In this document: one piece after another, positions 1 through 14,200 of the stretch
Layout: the number at the start of each line of letters is the position of its first letter
Numbering within the stretch: the stretch's first letter is position 1
Origin: Rhabditophanes sp. KR3021
Taxonomy: Eukaryota; Nematoda; Chromadorea; Rhabditida; Alloionematidae
DNA: 64,000 nt
NCBI GenBank assembly: GCA_963281155.1
Contig: CAUJLY010000001.1
Span: forward strand, 6,138,001-6,202,000
Direction: 5' to 3'
Notes under the pieces: generated by a model
What the model was told of the DNA's origin: nothing
The model's database searches: none
Seen by the model: the letters and a program-made list of their open reading frames with translations, nothing else
Program-made: the position numbers and the translations under genes

Positions 1-1005
1 TTGGAAAAGACGAAAGAGTAAGTTTTTATTTTTACTTATTGAGATTATCATTCAATTTAGATTAGGTTGCAAAAGTTAGTTGAATACATGGGTGGGAGAG
101 TAAATCCTGGCATCAGCGTGACAACCACGATGTTGATTTCAACTAGATGTGATCCGGGTTCCGAAAAGTACAAGTTATTTTGCTGCAATGATAAAAACGT
201 TACTCTGCCGGCATTTGTCGACAAAGCCTTTGCAAATTTGGAAACTTTAGGAAGGAGTGTTCCAGCTAATTCTGACAAATTTGCTTGTCAGATATTTACT
301 GATATGGTGTTTTCAGCTTCTGGAATTGAAATAGACAGCAGGGGCTATATTGATACTATGGCTAAAAATCGTGGAGGAAAATATAGTGGTCAAATGAAGA
401 AAGATGTCACAACACACTTAATCTGCAATTATTCTTGTGGTGAGAAATGGAAAGTTGCGAAAAAATGGGGCAATGTAAACCTTGTCAGTTTGGAATGGTT
501 CCTTCAGTCAATGGAGAGCGATTTTGTTTTTCCGTATGATAGATTTCCCGTCCCAGGTTCAGTTGATAAAGCGTTTGCTACGCCAGTTAATCCGGGGACA
601 GTGTTTCCGAATTTTTCGATGGATGAGAGCAAAGAATTAATTGAAAAGCCTCAAAATTTTCTTAAAATTTCATCAATTAACAAAAAAGAACGTTTGCTAA
701 GAAGATTCTCTACTTGTTCAAGAGATTCAACAAATAACAAATCCTTCAGACATGATTCTTCCTTCAGAATAAATTCCAATTCCTGTTTTACTGGTGACGA
801 AAACAACGATGTCTCAATCAAAGTGTATACAAGTATCAACGATACGATTGATGCAATGAGTGAATCAACAGATGCCATAGACTTTCAACAAGCTTTTATT
901 GAAAAGAAAAAGTTATTGCCAAAGATAAAGGAAAAAATTATTACTACAAATTTTGATGGTGATTTTGACGATATGTTTGGCGAATTTGATGACCATTTGG
1001 AGTAG
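1..1005 (+). CDS. TopBP1/Dpb11-like tandem BRCT protein (5'-partial)
   Basis: Exons are 1-17 and 61-1005; the 43-nt intron has GTAAGT and TTTAG ends, and the gene continues off the left edge. The start of one BRCT repeat (GKDERIRLQKLVEYMGG and onward) is followed at about 300-540 by a second complete one with the features GGKYSGQ, THLIC, KWKVAKKWG and LEWFLQS. This resembles BRCT1-2 of TopBP1/Cut5/Dpb11 (from memory), which bind phosphorylated checkpoint and replication proteins such as the 9-1-1 clamp. After the pair there are only about 150 residues, low-complexity, ending in an acidic DDMFGEFDD tail, and no further BRCT repeat. Full-length TopBP1 has many more repeats, so this may be a short paralogue or the C-terminus of a rearranged gene. 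ECT2-like BRCTs are the main alternative. Confidence 0.7.
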
Positions 1006-2173
1006 TCACAAACTAATATAATCACCTTTTTTAATCATATTTAATTTTCCCTAGTCAAATAGAGTACTTTCAATTCACTTTAATAAAATTTGTGTACTCC
1101 TTAGTGATCTCTTTTTACTCAAATACGATAATAAAAATGCTTAACTAATTAAATTTAAACAATTTTAAATTAATTTGCTTAGGTGAATCAAATTACAGCC
1201 TACAAATTTCAATTTTAATGACAAAGTTAAGGAGAATGTGTATTTTTCACATAAGTATACGTATCCATTAAGCAAAAGCGATTATTTGAATCAAATACTA
1301 TTTTCAAGTTTAATGGCAACTTACTTAAAAATAAAACAATATTCAAATATTCAAGGCACAAATATCTTACTTCTTGTTAAACTTTTATCGGACTTCGTAT
1401 GAGAAAATGGCTTATTAAAGTCGAAAATAAGCATGACACTTGTATTGGCATTAATAATTCTGGCACCGCCAGTGTAGAGGAAAATAATTCTTGTATAATC
1501 AGAATAATTTTTGAATTTTTTTTCTATTTTTTCCATTTTAGAGTTTCTCCGAGTGAATGACATTGCTCGAATTCAAAGAAATGATGATCATTTTACTACA
1601 TATAAATGTTAGCAAAGCTTTATTTAGTACAATGTCTTGTTTAGTAAAGATGGTAAAAATATAAAAAATAGTTTATGGAAATGATTTAACTATTTTCGCT
1701 AGCCATATCAGTTGCATAAGATTATTTGCTTATTTTATTGAAAATTGATCAATTTTAATCTGAATTATCACATTTAATTAAATCATTATAAAAAAGTGTA
1801 AACAAAGTATAAATGTGTAGTTGTTATAAATAAACATGTGAAGATCAAATACAACTATGTAAACAAGTGAAATATCAAAACACTTTTGAAATATAGATTT
1901 ACTCAAAAATGTTTTAAAATAACAAAAATAGTTTAAAGCAAGTTGAACGTGGTATCAAAAATGAGGAAATCTGTTGTCAAGTTATTATTTATTTAATACT
2001 TCTAGAGTGACATATTTTTTTGTTAACTCTAGATGAGAGTCTTAGCATCATTTTAAATGATATTATTCTCACCACAATAAGTATTGATTTTATAGGGTAG
2101 TGTCATAATTAATTCTTCCCTGAATTAAAATTGCTACTTCAACAGGAGGACTTGCTTTTAGTACGCATAAAAA
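1006..2173. other. Intergenic region between TopBP1-like gene and wolframin
   Basis: No supported gene. A minus-strand ORF of about 70 codons (1351-1563, starting MSFTRRNSKMEK) ends near a GTAAG that could be a splice donor. I found no in-frame partner exon that extends it convincingly and recognise no family. A TTTTAG at 2155-2160, directly before the wolframin start, is a plausible spliced-leader acceptor. Confidence 0.5.
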
Positions 2174-4503
2174 ATGAATAAACGGAGGGATGCTTCCCCG
2201 GATAATGATCACACTGTGCCTGGAGGACTATCATTTGGCGGAGAAAAGATTAAGAAACTCAAAAGTAAGTTACCGTAAAAATTTGATAGATTATTTTTTT
2301 GATGGTTTAATATTATTTTTGCTAAACCATTACTAATTTTGGTAAATTTAATTATACACATATTTTAGAATTTGACGATAAAGACACGATGAAAAGAATA
2401 TATAAAGCTTTGTCAAGAAAAGGAGATGTCCAAGGTGAAGGGAAATCTAGGTTTCGCGATCTTTTATACGATATGGAAAATTCTGACAAATTAACAGAAC
2501 AACAAATATTAAACAAATATTTTGAAACTGCCGAGATGGAAGAATTGATGCGCGAAAACATCGAGGAAGACACAGACCTCCTCGGCAGCACAGAGGATGA
2601 ATTTGACTTTTTTACCAAGTCGCATAGAAGTGTATTTTCTATGGATAATTTTGTTGATTATCTATTGTCAAAACTACATCTCCAATGGAGAACCCTAATA
2701 TATGCGGTATTTCCCCTCCATCAAATTCAAACACTTGCTTTTATTTGCTTAGTCCAGTTGATTAATATCGGAACATTGATGAGATCTATCCCACTTTTGA
2801 TTTGCTATGTTTCATTTGGATGTATGATTTATTGTACGTTAAAGATGTTTCATACCAAAACAGTCATGAGAAAGAAAATTGTTTGGCAAAGAGCAATTAA
2901 GATATTTCATGACTTTCAATTGAGCAAATTGACTAAACAGCGAGAAGAAGATAAACAGCCTGAGCAAACAACAAAGGAAGAAGATTACGTTGAGCCGGAA
3001 GTAAAGGAAAAACAACAACATATAGAAAGTCTGTATAATCAAGCCAATTGGGAACCGTATGCAAATTTTTTCTTTTTTCTTTTTTTATTTGTAGCATCTG
3101 TTGGTTTTGTTGATGCAAAAATAGCAAACCCAATCTTTTTGTGTGGAATCGCAGGCTTTTTGGCCGTCTTTTGTTTTGTTGCTTTGGCTGATCACCACGA
3201 TTTGTGGGCATTGATGGCAATTACAGCTAATTTCATCAGTTGTTTACCATATCTATTTTCCAAAATGGGAATCTATTCGAAAAAGATGTTGTTTTTCAGA
3301 CCATTTTTAGTATATACAAATCGGTACATGACATTTGTCATTTCAATTCCATCTTTGGCCTTAATCTCAATTCCGATTATCTATGTTCTTGCAGCTCGAT
3401 CAAGGAATCATGGATTTAGCATGCTTAAAGAAATAATTCCTCATATAATATGTATTATTTGGTCTCATATTGCAATTATGATGTGGTGCATAGGTTGGAA
3501 AACATTTACAATGACGAGTGTTTGTTTTGCTGGAGGAGTTATAGCTTTCATCATGTATCCATCCCCAATTGTAGCTTCTGCGTTAGCTGGGATATTGTTT
3601 ACTCAAGTTAAAGAATCAATTGCGATTTTGACTTTGATCAAGACAGCTATCACAATTCTTGTGCTTTGTTTACCCTTTATTGCAGGGAAAGTTATAGCTT
3701 CTCTCAAAAGGCACAAACAATTCGTGGAGATTTATTCAAGGTTTCAAGATAAACAATGGATTTTGCTCTTTTTATATGTAGCTACATTATTTTTAGCAGT
3801 GTCTTTGTTGTATCAAAGCAACCGAAATGTAGATGTGCTTGAGGAAATCACGAACATGACATGGACAGAATTTGAAGATCATTGTATGACATCTAGAGCT
3901 AATACTATTGCAAACCAAATAGAATGTTCACAACTCAAAGGCACTGCTATTCATTGGAAGGGAACTGTGCAACTTGTCAGAATAACGGGGATTGAAAATT
4001 CATTTGAAAGTTTACTAGATTATCTGCCTGATTCAATCGAACAAGCTATTCGTTGTTTTTATGATACAGACACTTCCGATGTATCAACTTTGTCAAGAAT
4101 CAGACCAAATGAATGCAGCATGACAAGTTTCAATGTTTACTCGTATGAAATAGACGTATCTGGTCCATATGGAGAAAATAGAATGGTTAGTACAAAGGGT
4201 CAAATTATCCTGTCAGCCGGTGATGCATTTGCAGAAATCTTAACCCTATTAGAAGAAGGAGATGTTGTGCAGTTTGTTGGATTCTTCGACCAATATCCAA
4301 TATTTAGATATCCGCCTAAATTACAATTAGCACAACTAGATTGTGTTACATGCAAGCAATTAATTAAAAACAAGCATAATAGAAGAACAGCCATAACATT
4401 TAATCAAAATTCAAAGAAAAGACGCATCTGGAATCAAGTATTATCTTCGTTTAAGTATTTGTTTAATTTCGTATGTGCCCCTGTTGTTATTTTAAAAGAT
4501 TAA
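2174..4503 (+). CDS. WFS1: Wolframin (WFS1) homologue
   Basis: Exons 2174-2264 and 2369-4503 join in frame (AAA lysine split over the junction) to give 741 residues. Wolframin is an ER membrane protein linked to calcium homeostasis and the unfolded-protein response. Seen here: a charged cytosolic N-terminus; a hydrophobic block (about residues 140-190); a Glu/Lys-rich cytosolic loop; a long multipass block (about 260-510); and a lumenal C-terminal domain beginning [16 protein letters not shown], with a late C-x2-C pair (CVTCKQL). That opening and the Cys pair match the lumenal OB-like domain of animal wolframins as I remember it. Human WFS1 is 890 residues, so this one is shorter mainly at the N-terminus. 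The start follows a TTTTAG acceptor (2155-2160), consistent with SL trans-splicing. An AATAAA lies just after the stop. Confidence 0.88.
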
Positions 4504-4796
4504 TAAGAAATAAATCATTTGCTTTAATCGTTCATCGTAGATATTTACTAAACTTTGTACGAACCGCAATCATTTGACTATTTTTATTTTATAATTTTTG
4601 AATTTGTCACTTTTCTATTCTAAATTTGTCATTTGTTTATTTTAAATTCGTCATGTTCGTATGATTCATTTTCAAAGCAAGTTAATTAGTTAATTTAGAA
4701 TAACTTTTATTAATGATATAATAACGTAACGATATAACAAGTTAAAAAATTAACAATTTTAAAAATAACAAAAAAATATTAAATAGCAATAACAAA

Positions 4797-7700
4797 TTAT
4801 TCTTCTTCATCGCTATCCTTGAATTCTTGGTTCAGCAAACGAACAATTGTATCTGTTTTGTCAGCGACCTTTCTATTGTTGTCTGTAAGAAGACCACTGA
4901 GTGCAGTATGTAAAGAAGGCACAACGGTAACAATACTTTCTCCAATCTTCGTAATCAACTTTTCTAAGACTAGCAAGGAACGGAAACGGATCTTAGATGA
5001 GTCATTGCTGAACTTTTCAATTAGTCTTAGGATCATTTCATTGTTGAACAAATCAACATTTGACTCCGCAATATAGAAGAAGGCTGAAGTAACTTGTTTG
5101 ACACATCTGTCCTCATGACCTGAAATCTTGGTGTTTTCGATTTCATCAATGACACTTTCATATATTGAACGGGCACGATCCACGTCCATGAACTCGCGAT
5201 TCTGAGCACACCTGGAAACAAATTCAAGGAGAGAAACAATCAAAGCATCGGCATTCTTAGCATCAAAGGTGTTGTGATGACCATACAACAGCAACTCAGC
5301 TTGAGCAGTCTTCTTTGAATTAGTTTTGTCCAGAATTCCACCAGTCAGTTCAAAGATCTTTCCGAAGTGTGGCAAGGCAACTGTAGTATATACGTCATAG
5401 AATCTACTAAAGAAGTTGAAGTAGGTAACTAGTTGCAGATTCTCGATACTGTTTGTAGTTTGGTCCCCGTTAATAAGCATGTGCAGCTTTTGCGTAATTT
5501 CTCCAAAAATTGGTCCGACATCCTTTTCAGATAAGCAATCGAAGAAATTTAAGAACGCTTCGATCAAATTCAATTCACAAGTATTGATAATGTCCCAATC
5601 GTCATCACTCTTCGAATGTTTTCTGATGTCAAACAAAGCCAAAAACATCTTTGAAAGAGTTTTGGAGTGCTCGATAACTTTCGAAGATTCTGAACAACTG
5701 AAAACTTCGGTCAAAATATTGAACACAATAGACAAACGGCCAGGATTAAATTCTCCTGCCCCAAGAAGGATCTTTTCAATTGGCTTGATAACAACCTTCA
5801 TCTCGATTCCTCCAATAGCCTCACCAATCATCTTCAATCTGTGTTTGATGCTATTTGCACGGTGGCCAAATGTTCCAGGGATCAGAGATGGTGTTTCTTT
5901 GAATGGTACGTAAGCAATATCACTGTATTTGTATGATAAACTACAATATACTCTTATCATCTTCTCAACGTGAACAGCAATAAACGGAATAGCAACTTCC
6001 GTTATTCTTTGCAAGCATGTCAATGAACATATAAATAATGCGTCAGCCCCAAAACTCTTTCCACAAATACTTTGCTTGCTAACTCTTCTTCTTCTGACCA
6101 TCATGTTTTCTTCGACAGCCGTAGTTTGTTTGGCACCAGATAAAGCATCCTTGTCGATCACTTGATCACATTCAATTAATGTTTCGAGGCAGATCTTGGT
6201 TAATTCCTCGGCATGCAGAATAATGATCTTCATGTTTTTCATCTTGAAGATTTCTGAAGCCAGTAACAAAGCGCTTCCAACCATGTAACTATCCAAATAG
6301 GTTATTCCCTTGATAATGACTATGCATCTGTTGAAGATATCCATCAAGATGTCTTCGTGTTCAGTGGTACAGTGATGGACTAACAATTTGAGGGTGAAGA
6401 ATGCATTTCTACATCTGTTGATTTCATCCTTTGACTCAGCAGGGATAATCCATTCTCTCAATTTAGTTGCAAATTTGATGAGATAGCTGGAATTGATTGT
6501 CATCTTGGTTCTAGTTTCAAAGAATCCATCAGCAGCAAGTTTGGAATTGAGTAATTGCAAGGTTTTGTCACGCATAGTTGGCCCCATCTTGTCAGACTCA
6601 TTCAAAAGATCACTGATAATGTTTCCAGAGATACTTCCAGGCAACAAATTTCTGATCTTGTCTGAGATAGAGTCCCCTCTAGCACAAATGGCCAACCAAT
6701 ATTTGAGAGAAATATCAAGTGCGGAAGTGTCGCTTTTAGCTGCAATGCATGCCTTTTGGTTTTTCTCAACCTCATTCAATTGAGCCGACAAAAATTCGTC
6801 AATTTCGATCGTGATGAGTAATAAGCTCTTACCAATGACGTTGAAATGCTTTGTAATCTGGTCATCTAAAAAGAATAAAGTATTATAAATAAATACATAG
6901 TGTGTGAATAATTTGCAACTTGTGTGTTTTTAATAGAGTAATTTTTAAACACTCAAAAGAGTAAAATGACTTACCGGTCATTGGAAGGAATTTGTCATAC
7001 AATGGTTTGTATGTAAGTAGTTTGGTGATGAATCCAAGAATGATGAATCTCAAATGCCTCAACTTTGGAACTGAAAACTTTTCTCTGTCCACAATGTTTG
7101 GGTATTTCTTAGCGTTGAAATGCTCAGGCGTCTTGTCTCCTCCGAGATAAATAATGTAGTTCAAGATGTCGTGAATGACGTGGAATTGGATTTCTGGTGT
7201 AAATTGAGAAACCATATCCAAGCACAAAACTTCAAATGTTTCGAAATCCAGCTTTTGTTGTTCAGAGCAATTCTTTTGCCACTTCATGCAATATTCTTCG
7301 AACAAAATCAAAATGACGATCCAAATTTTGGATGGTCCAGCACTCTTTGAAATCAACCGAACGATAATCATGCGTCGGTGAATTGGGATATCCAAGATAC
7401 TTTGACACAAAACCTTTGACATGCCAATTAAATGTTCATTTGGTCGATGATCAGTTCCACTCTTGGCCTTAAAATCTAATTCCTTAACAGCTTGAAAAAG
7501 GGCTGTGGCAGCGTCCTCAAATATTTTCAAAGTTAGCGAATTGTCTTTCTTGATTAAGGTAGTTCCCATAAAAGTAAACACTGACATAATTTGGGAAGCG
7601 ACTTTGACAGGTGAGACATTCAGACATGAAATGAGCAAGGTAGTTGAATCTCTCAAGATATTCAAATTGGTGACGTGGCGAATATGCTTAACAATTGATT

Positions 7701-9867
7701 CCAATTTTAAGTCACTTTCCTTGATCTTGTACTTGCCAGGTTCTAAGAATGCTTTCTTCAACAAGGCAAGAGTCTTAAGCTGCATCAAAATACTGTCTGG
7801 ATTTTCCTCGCCAACTCCTTTGTTAGTTTCCTCATTGAATAACTCGAAAAGAAGAGCAATAATTTCGCTATTTACTGGAAATTCTGAAACACATTTGAAA
7901 ACGTCCAAAGCAATAACCACACGTTTCTCATTTTCTTCAGCTGTGTCGTTGGCAAAAACAGATTTCTTCATATTTACTGGTTTCTTTTTGGTTGGTCCCT
8001 TGGCAACATCTGGTTTGCAAAGTAGTTCCATAACTTCCTTTGCTGAGTAGGTAATTTTGAATAGGGCACTCTTGAGTTCACTTTCAACTTCACCTGCATT
8101 TCCCTTAATTAGGATGGAGAAAGCAGTCATTGCAAATTCACTCAAATCGTCTTTCATCTGCTCCTTAACATATTCTGCATCTTCAAAAGCTTTTAAACTC
8201 CACAGAATTTTCTTCACTTTGCCACTGCTAATATATTCAGTGATCTTTGTGCAACTTCCTTTGAATGGCTTTTTGACTTCAGTCGGTACTTGAACTGACT
8301 CCAATACAGTTTCCTTTTCGGCGACTTTGGTAATCTTGATTACTGAACTATCAACATTTCCTTGAGCTATATTGGCGAGGGCATTGCTGGTAGAACTAAG
8401 TCTCTTCCTCTTCTTGGCTTTCCCAATATCCATCGTAATTTCTTGGACTTCGTGTGACTCGATGCGACAATCATTCATAATTTTTGAGATGATTTCAACA
8501 TCCTTCAAAATCCATTCTGCTCTCTTGGCATCAAAAGCTTCAATAAAACGCAAGATAAACCCTCTGATGAAGGTTCTAAAACTTTGCGGCATATTGACAA
8601 ATCCATACACTTCTTTATTCTCGTCAATCTTGGCATCACCATACAAATCAAACATCTTTTCAAAGAAGGTCATAGCATCATCTTGAGTCACAAAATCTGT
8701 ATTCAGGAACATTTTGAAAGTATTAAAGAACATATCAACGTCAGCGTCATTAAGCTTGTTATTTTTCATCAAATCAAACATACTCTTGTATGCAACAACT
8801 AAGAATTTGTGCAATTCTGTTTGTTTTGAGATTTCCACCAAACAATCCTCTCCCTCAAGATCGGACATCTTCCTGAGCAACTTGAGAAAAGCCTTGGCTG
8901 GAAACAAATCCACATTCTGACGCTGGCACAAAACAATAAGTGTTTGCATTGCCATGTTGAACCACTCTGGTTTCATCTTGAGCATCAACATTTTCATGAT
9001 ATCTCCAACAACATCTGATTTCTCAACTCCTTCCTTTGTTGCTGCTCCGGTGGCCAATTCAACAGTGGATGCCAATTGACATACAATCATCATTGCTCCG
9101 TACTTGTATGAGATACACTTGCTCTTCAAACCTTCACTTACAATAGGTAAGACTTTTCCAATCATAGCATTATCGTCTTTCTTCCCATCATCGATCATAT
9201 TGATCATAATGGAGGCGAGCATCGTGAAATACATAGTACATTTCTTCTCTAAGAATTCAGTCCCAACGACTTTGATTGCTTTCTTGACAATATTGCTGAG
9301 AGTCGTCAAAAATTCATAGTTAAAGTTGTTGCAGTGCCTCAAAACTGCATGGAAAGGAATGCCGCGGCCTGCATCTTGATGAGGCTTCAACCAAAACCAA
9401 CTTGTGTTCTTCAACTCCAGAATACTTATCAGTCTGGCGTAGACGCTAGTATTGTGATAAGGGAAGAAAGCAGCTGCAACATCTGCTCCATTGAAAGTAT
9501 GGATATGATATTTGAAGATCAGCCACTCCAAGACCTGTTGGCATGCTGTGTGCTGGAAGTAAGGAGCCAAACAGAAAAGCATCTTCTCCAAACTGGCGTT
9601 TAATTTTTCATTTTGATCAGCTGTCAGTAAAGATCTTTGGAAATTGACCTTGTCTTCGGTGAAGAGATCTGGTTCATAGGCATCTATGTCCGCGTCTATC
9701 TTCTTCAACTCGGCTAATCCGGTCAGTCCAATTTGATAAATTGTTTCACGATCTAAGGCTGCAGCTTGTTTTTTATCGAAAAGAAACGATACTGTTGCAC
9801 GTTCGGCCCCAAGTTGACTTGTAACGGCAGTTTTTAATTGACCCAATTGCCGTGCTAAAGACGTCAT
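4797..9867 (-). CDS. toe-1: HEATR1/Utp10 homologue, U3 snoRNP (small-subunit processome) protein
   Basis: Two exons, 9867-6975 and 6865-4797, joined by a 109-nt intron in frame, give 1652 residues, close to what I recall for C. elegans TOE-1. The N-terminus (MTSLARQLGQLK, FLFDKKQAAALDRETIYQIG, then QQVLEWLIFKYHIHTFN) is the conserved U3snoRNP10/UTP10 N-terminal signature. The rest is helical HEAT-repeat-like sequence, ending in the BP28CT-type region and an acidic DSDEEE tail. Known role of the family: a nucleolar scaffold in the t-UTP subcomplex, needed for pre-18S rRNA processing and Pol I transcription. A lysine-rich patch KAKKRKR near residue 490 could be a nuclear signal. The start lies just after a TTTAGACAG acceptor. 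The 5-kb reading frame has no frameshift, which speaks for the base accuracy of this part of the assembly. Confidence 0.93.
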
Positions 9868-11292
9868 CCTGTCTAAATAACAATAATTAATATGTTACAA
9901 AAAAACGATTAAAGAGTCTTAATGTTGGGAAATAAATTTCAAAAAACCGAACAATACGACGTAGACAATAAATAACAAGATTGCGTGCACAGTATCAGCT
10001 TTTGATTTGAATGTGTCTTACCTTGGTAATACGTCCAAGTTAATCTTTTTTAAAGCAAGCAATTTAAAAATCAAATCAGAATTTCGTTTCTAAAGAAAAG
10101 TGTGGAAGGACGTCTCTTCGCATTATAAGCGGGTCGTCAACAATTTGCTGCTTATCATAAATATGAACTGACATCTTCTTATAACATTCGTACTAATTAA
10201 ATATCTTAATTATGTAACCCGTTTTCGTGTCATTTTATTCAATTTGCAAGTATATATTTAAAAATCGAAAGTACACCATTGAAGGCGTACTTTTCTGCTT
10301 TTTTAATTTAAATATTTTTTGAATCACATGGACCCGCTTCCCCGTTAACAATCAACTAAATGTTTGTCTAAATATCTTGTACTGAAATATTAGCATGCTA
10401 GTTATGTGATTATGATGCGAGTTATGTGGTGCATACTACTTCCTATTAAGAACTGTATTTAACGATATTTCAAAACTATTATTAACTCTACTTAATCACA
10501 TTCTAAACTTTTTAAATAAATATATTTCACCATATGTTGAGTAATGATTTATCATAAGTAAACACACTTTTTAAACACCCATGCGCCTATTAATAAATAT
10601 GCAATGTTGTAATTTCTCCTTCTGAACAAAAAACGTCTTATTCAATTGTAATGTTTGGTATTTTATTTGATGATAACAAAGACACAACTGTATATATTGT
10701 CAACATTTGATCATAATAAAGTTGTGGTTCTAAAAATGTGAACAAAATATTTTATTGTAGTAGGCATCTTATCTATTTATCAAATTGTGTTGTAGCCTAA
10801 CATAAGAAGCATTTATTTCTTCCTACCTTTTCCTCCCACCTGATTTAATCTTTTGATAAATTTGAATGGATATAATGATGTATGCTACTTCTGTGTTATT
10901 TTTGTGAAAGTTCAAGATTAACGCAATCTTTAATATGTTTTTAATAATTAATTGGTAGTTGAAATTATGTAATAATATTTAATGATATACATTTATGTAT
11001 TACTTACTAATTATTGATACGCATAAAGGTTGTCCGTTTTTATTTTTGAGAATATATATTTACCATCCTTTGATATTTTATAGATTGTTAAATATCGAAA
11101 AAAGGGTGTGGTTTTGTAAACCTTTGGACCATACACGAACAAACATTTTGTCAAAATAGAATGAGTAATCACTTACTCTTGGATTTTGCTTAAAACGTCA
11201 ATGTTTCTTGTGAATTTCAATACTTTATAACACTTATTTTAGACTAATTACTCTAATCATCAAAAGAGTGTATTATATTTACTAACAACACA
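9868..11292. other. Divergent intergenic region HEATR1 / IPPK
   Basis: 1.4 kb between two divergent starts. I see no ORF, RNA gene or mobile element here. It must contain the promoters of both neighbours. Confidence 0.6.
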
Positions 11293-14200
11293 ATGATAAT
11301 CAATCTATCTGACTATCATTCATTTTGTTTTAGAGGTGAAGGCCGAGCAAATTTTGTAATATCCGCCAAGAACAAACTTTCCGCCCATAGAATTGTTTGG
11401 CGTTTCACTAAACAAAAGAAGACTGGACTAGCTTCTTTCAAATCAAAGAGTCAAATCGTATATCACTATATGGACCAAATTATCAGTCCTCTATTTACTC
11501 CTGCTTATATGGTTGGTAGTAGGTGCGTGAAAAAAAGTTTATTATTCAAAATTCAATTAAAACACACAAAAATATTAATACTTCATAATGCACTCTTTAT
11601 ATCCGCATTCTGAGAAGTCCTTGAGTATTAATTCAGCAAGCTGAGGGTTTACTTGAGGGTTCATAACCAATACAAAGTCTAAGGATGGCTTTCCACCTTG
11701 GCTGTTGGTGAGTTGGTAAGAATGATTTCCACGTTTTCAGCAGTCTCTTTGGATGGGTAGTCTTTTTTGGTAGCAACCAACTTCTTTCCTGCACTGACAA
11801 GTTTGTTGAGGAATCTTTTCTTCTTGTCAAAAACGAAGTCTAATTTGATAGCAGAATTGAGCAAGATCTGTGAAGTGTCATCCTTTTTGATTCACCAGCA
11901 TATTTTATGGTATCTTGTTCATCATCCATCAGCGAGGACAGTAGAATCCAAAAACAAGTAAACACAGCATTGTTCGTCTCCCTTGTTGGCTCTGAGTTGA
12001 TCCAATTGTTTCTTGACTTTTACGGTTTTAGCGAATGTTTCAGTTTCTAAAGTAAATAAACTACAACAAGATGAATATAAACTAACCCTTGTGATAGATT
12101 GTTAATATCATCTTCCGAAACAAGAACCTTTTTTCTTTTAACAGCTCCATTCCTATTTCCTTCTTTCATTTTAGAATAAATAAACACCGATTGAGGCGAT
12201 GTTTTTGCTCTGAAATTAATAAGAATGAGTAATACAAGTTAAGTTTGATCTCAATATACACGTAAATAGCCTGAGCTAACATTCCAATTTCAAAGTACGA
12301 AGTATTAAAAAGCTGCTGATACGCTGCCTCTTTAAATTTGATTCTAAATACAATGATGTAAAAATAACTAACATTCAGCTAAACACAAAATTAATAACAA
12401 AAACACTGATCTAAAACCTTATTTTTCATGTGTTCAGAGTCGTTGAATTTACTAACTTTGATGTTCATCTGCTAGCCAAGTTACCTGCGATTGAAGAAAA
12501 CATATTCATAGAAGACGCGTCTGACCTAGAGGATGAAGACAAATATCCAAGAGAAATTAGTTTGTTAAAATTAGACTCGCTTCCCAGAGGAACTACATAC
12601 ATTGCTGCCTTGGAAATGCTAGATGCTACAACGCTGTCAAGGGATGATTTGTGGATTGGATTATCGCCAACCATCACCTTCGAAATCAAGCCAAAACAGG
12701 GTTGAATTTTTCATTATTAACTTATCTAATTATATTTTGTTTTAGGTAATACACGGGAACATTAAAATGAAAAGATTTGGTTGAAAAATATAAAAGGAGA
12801 ACAAATAATACTTAAGCGATATACTTTTTAGACAAGTAGATTTTTGAGATTCTTTTAACCGTAATAGGGTGTTTCTTAAACATGACTTGGTTGGTTTGCC
12901 CTGATGCATCGATGTTTGTCAGGGTATCTTGTAGGCCTAGAATAACAGCGCATTCATCGGCCAATACTTCATTACTTGTTAAGTCGTCAAGATACATAGC
13001 TACTGATTGCCTCTTGCCATACAACATATCCATAATTTTAGTTTCTTCGCATTCAGAGGAATGAATCTAGACGTTGAGCGACTGTTTTGTGAACAATGAA
13101 TCTCGTTTGCAAGATACCAGAGACACCGCAACAGAAAATTGCTTCCATAAATTGTTCAGGAGTTAACTATTTATATCCACGTTTGCTGGAATGTCTAACA
13201 GGACATAAATCGACTGCTTCCCTCTGGATGTTTTCCTGGAGTCAGCTTTCTTGAGACTATCTTTCAGCTTGTTTAGCAATTGTTCGGGACCCAATAGTTT
13301 ATTGTCTTCCTCGGATATCTTTGCGACTTCAGCTCTCAACTTGCTACATACTCTTCCTTTGCAATGAACGCTTAGAGGAATCTGGTAAGTAAATGTAGTG
13401 CCAAAGTTTCACATTTATAGGTGCCACCTTTTTTAGTAGTTGAATCATTCCTGTTGGGAGATTTGTTCATTGACATTTGATAAACATCATGTTCTTCCAA
13501 AATATAGTTAAAAAATACTTGCCCAACTTGATAAGTGTTTCCGGGTACATCAATAAAACCATCTCCATTATTCTATTGGTGGCACAATTAGTTAATCCTG
13601 GGTTGCTTACACTAATTGCGTGTTCAATAGCATATGCAACATTTCTTTGGAACTTCCTTTTCGAATAAAGCATCTCCACAGTTCTTCCCTTTTCAAAACA
13701 AGAAGCGAAAAACTTCTCCTTTCTTGACATCGGGCCATCGTTTACCATTAGCAAAGAGACTGTATCACTGTGTTGCTTGAATCTTCTTACTGGTCTTCAT
13801 TTTTAGTATTCTTGACTGATGCAGATACACCGGCATAACCAGGCATCAGTTTCTCGACACATCCCAAATACACATGACAGTCTTGTGGAGTTGTATCCAG
13901 AGCCTAAAAAAATTAAATATATTTAATTAATCTATTTAAACTTACGGCAGCAGCAAAAAACTGTTCAGCAATATATTCCGGGCATTTATCTTTGAGCAAC
14001 TCATGTGTCTAGCTGCTTCTTTTCTGATTTGGATACAGGTTCTTTCCAATTTGTGACTATTTGAAAAACTTCCTTCCCCACAAAACTGGCAATAATGTGT
14101 GTACTCAATACCCTTGTTTTTGTTTTCCCTGAGTTGCTTCAGAACATTAATCACATGCCCAGAAAATTCATCATCAGACGCAATCAAGAAAATTAATTTT

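Noticed and set aside
5479..5913. A 144-codon plus-strand ORF in the 3' exon of HEATR1.
   Set aside because: Shadow of a conserved coding exon on the other strand.
7505..8293. Long plus-strand ORFs (181 and 78 codons) within HEATR1.
   Set aside because: They are antisense shadows of the well-supported minus-strand exon.
4797..9867. RRP12 as the identity of the large HEAT-repeat gene.
   Set aside because: The N-terminal signature (IYQIG, LEWLIFKYHIH) is that of HEATR1/Utp10, and the length fits TOE-1.
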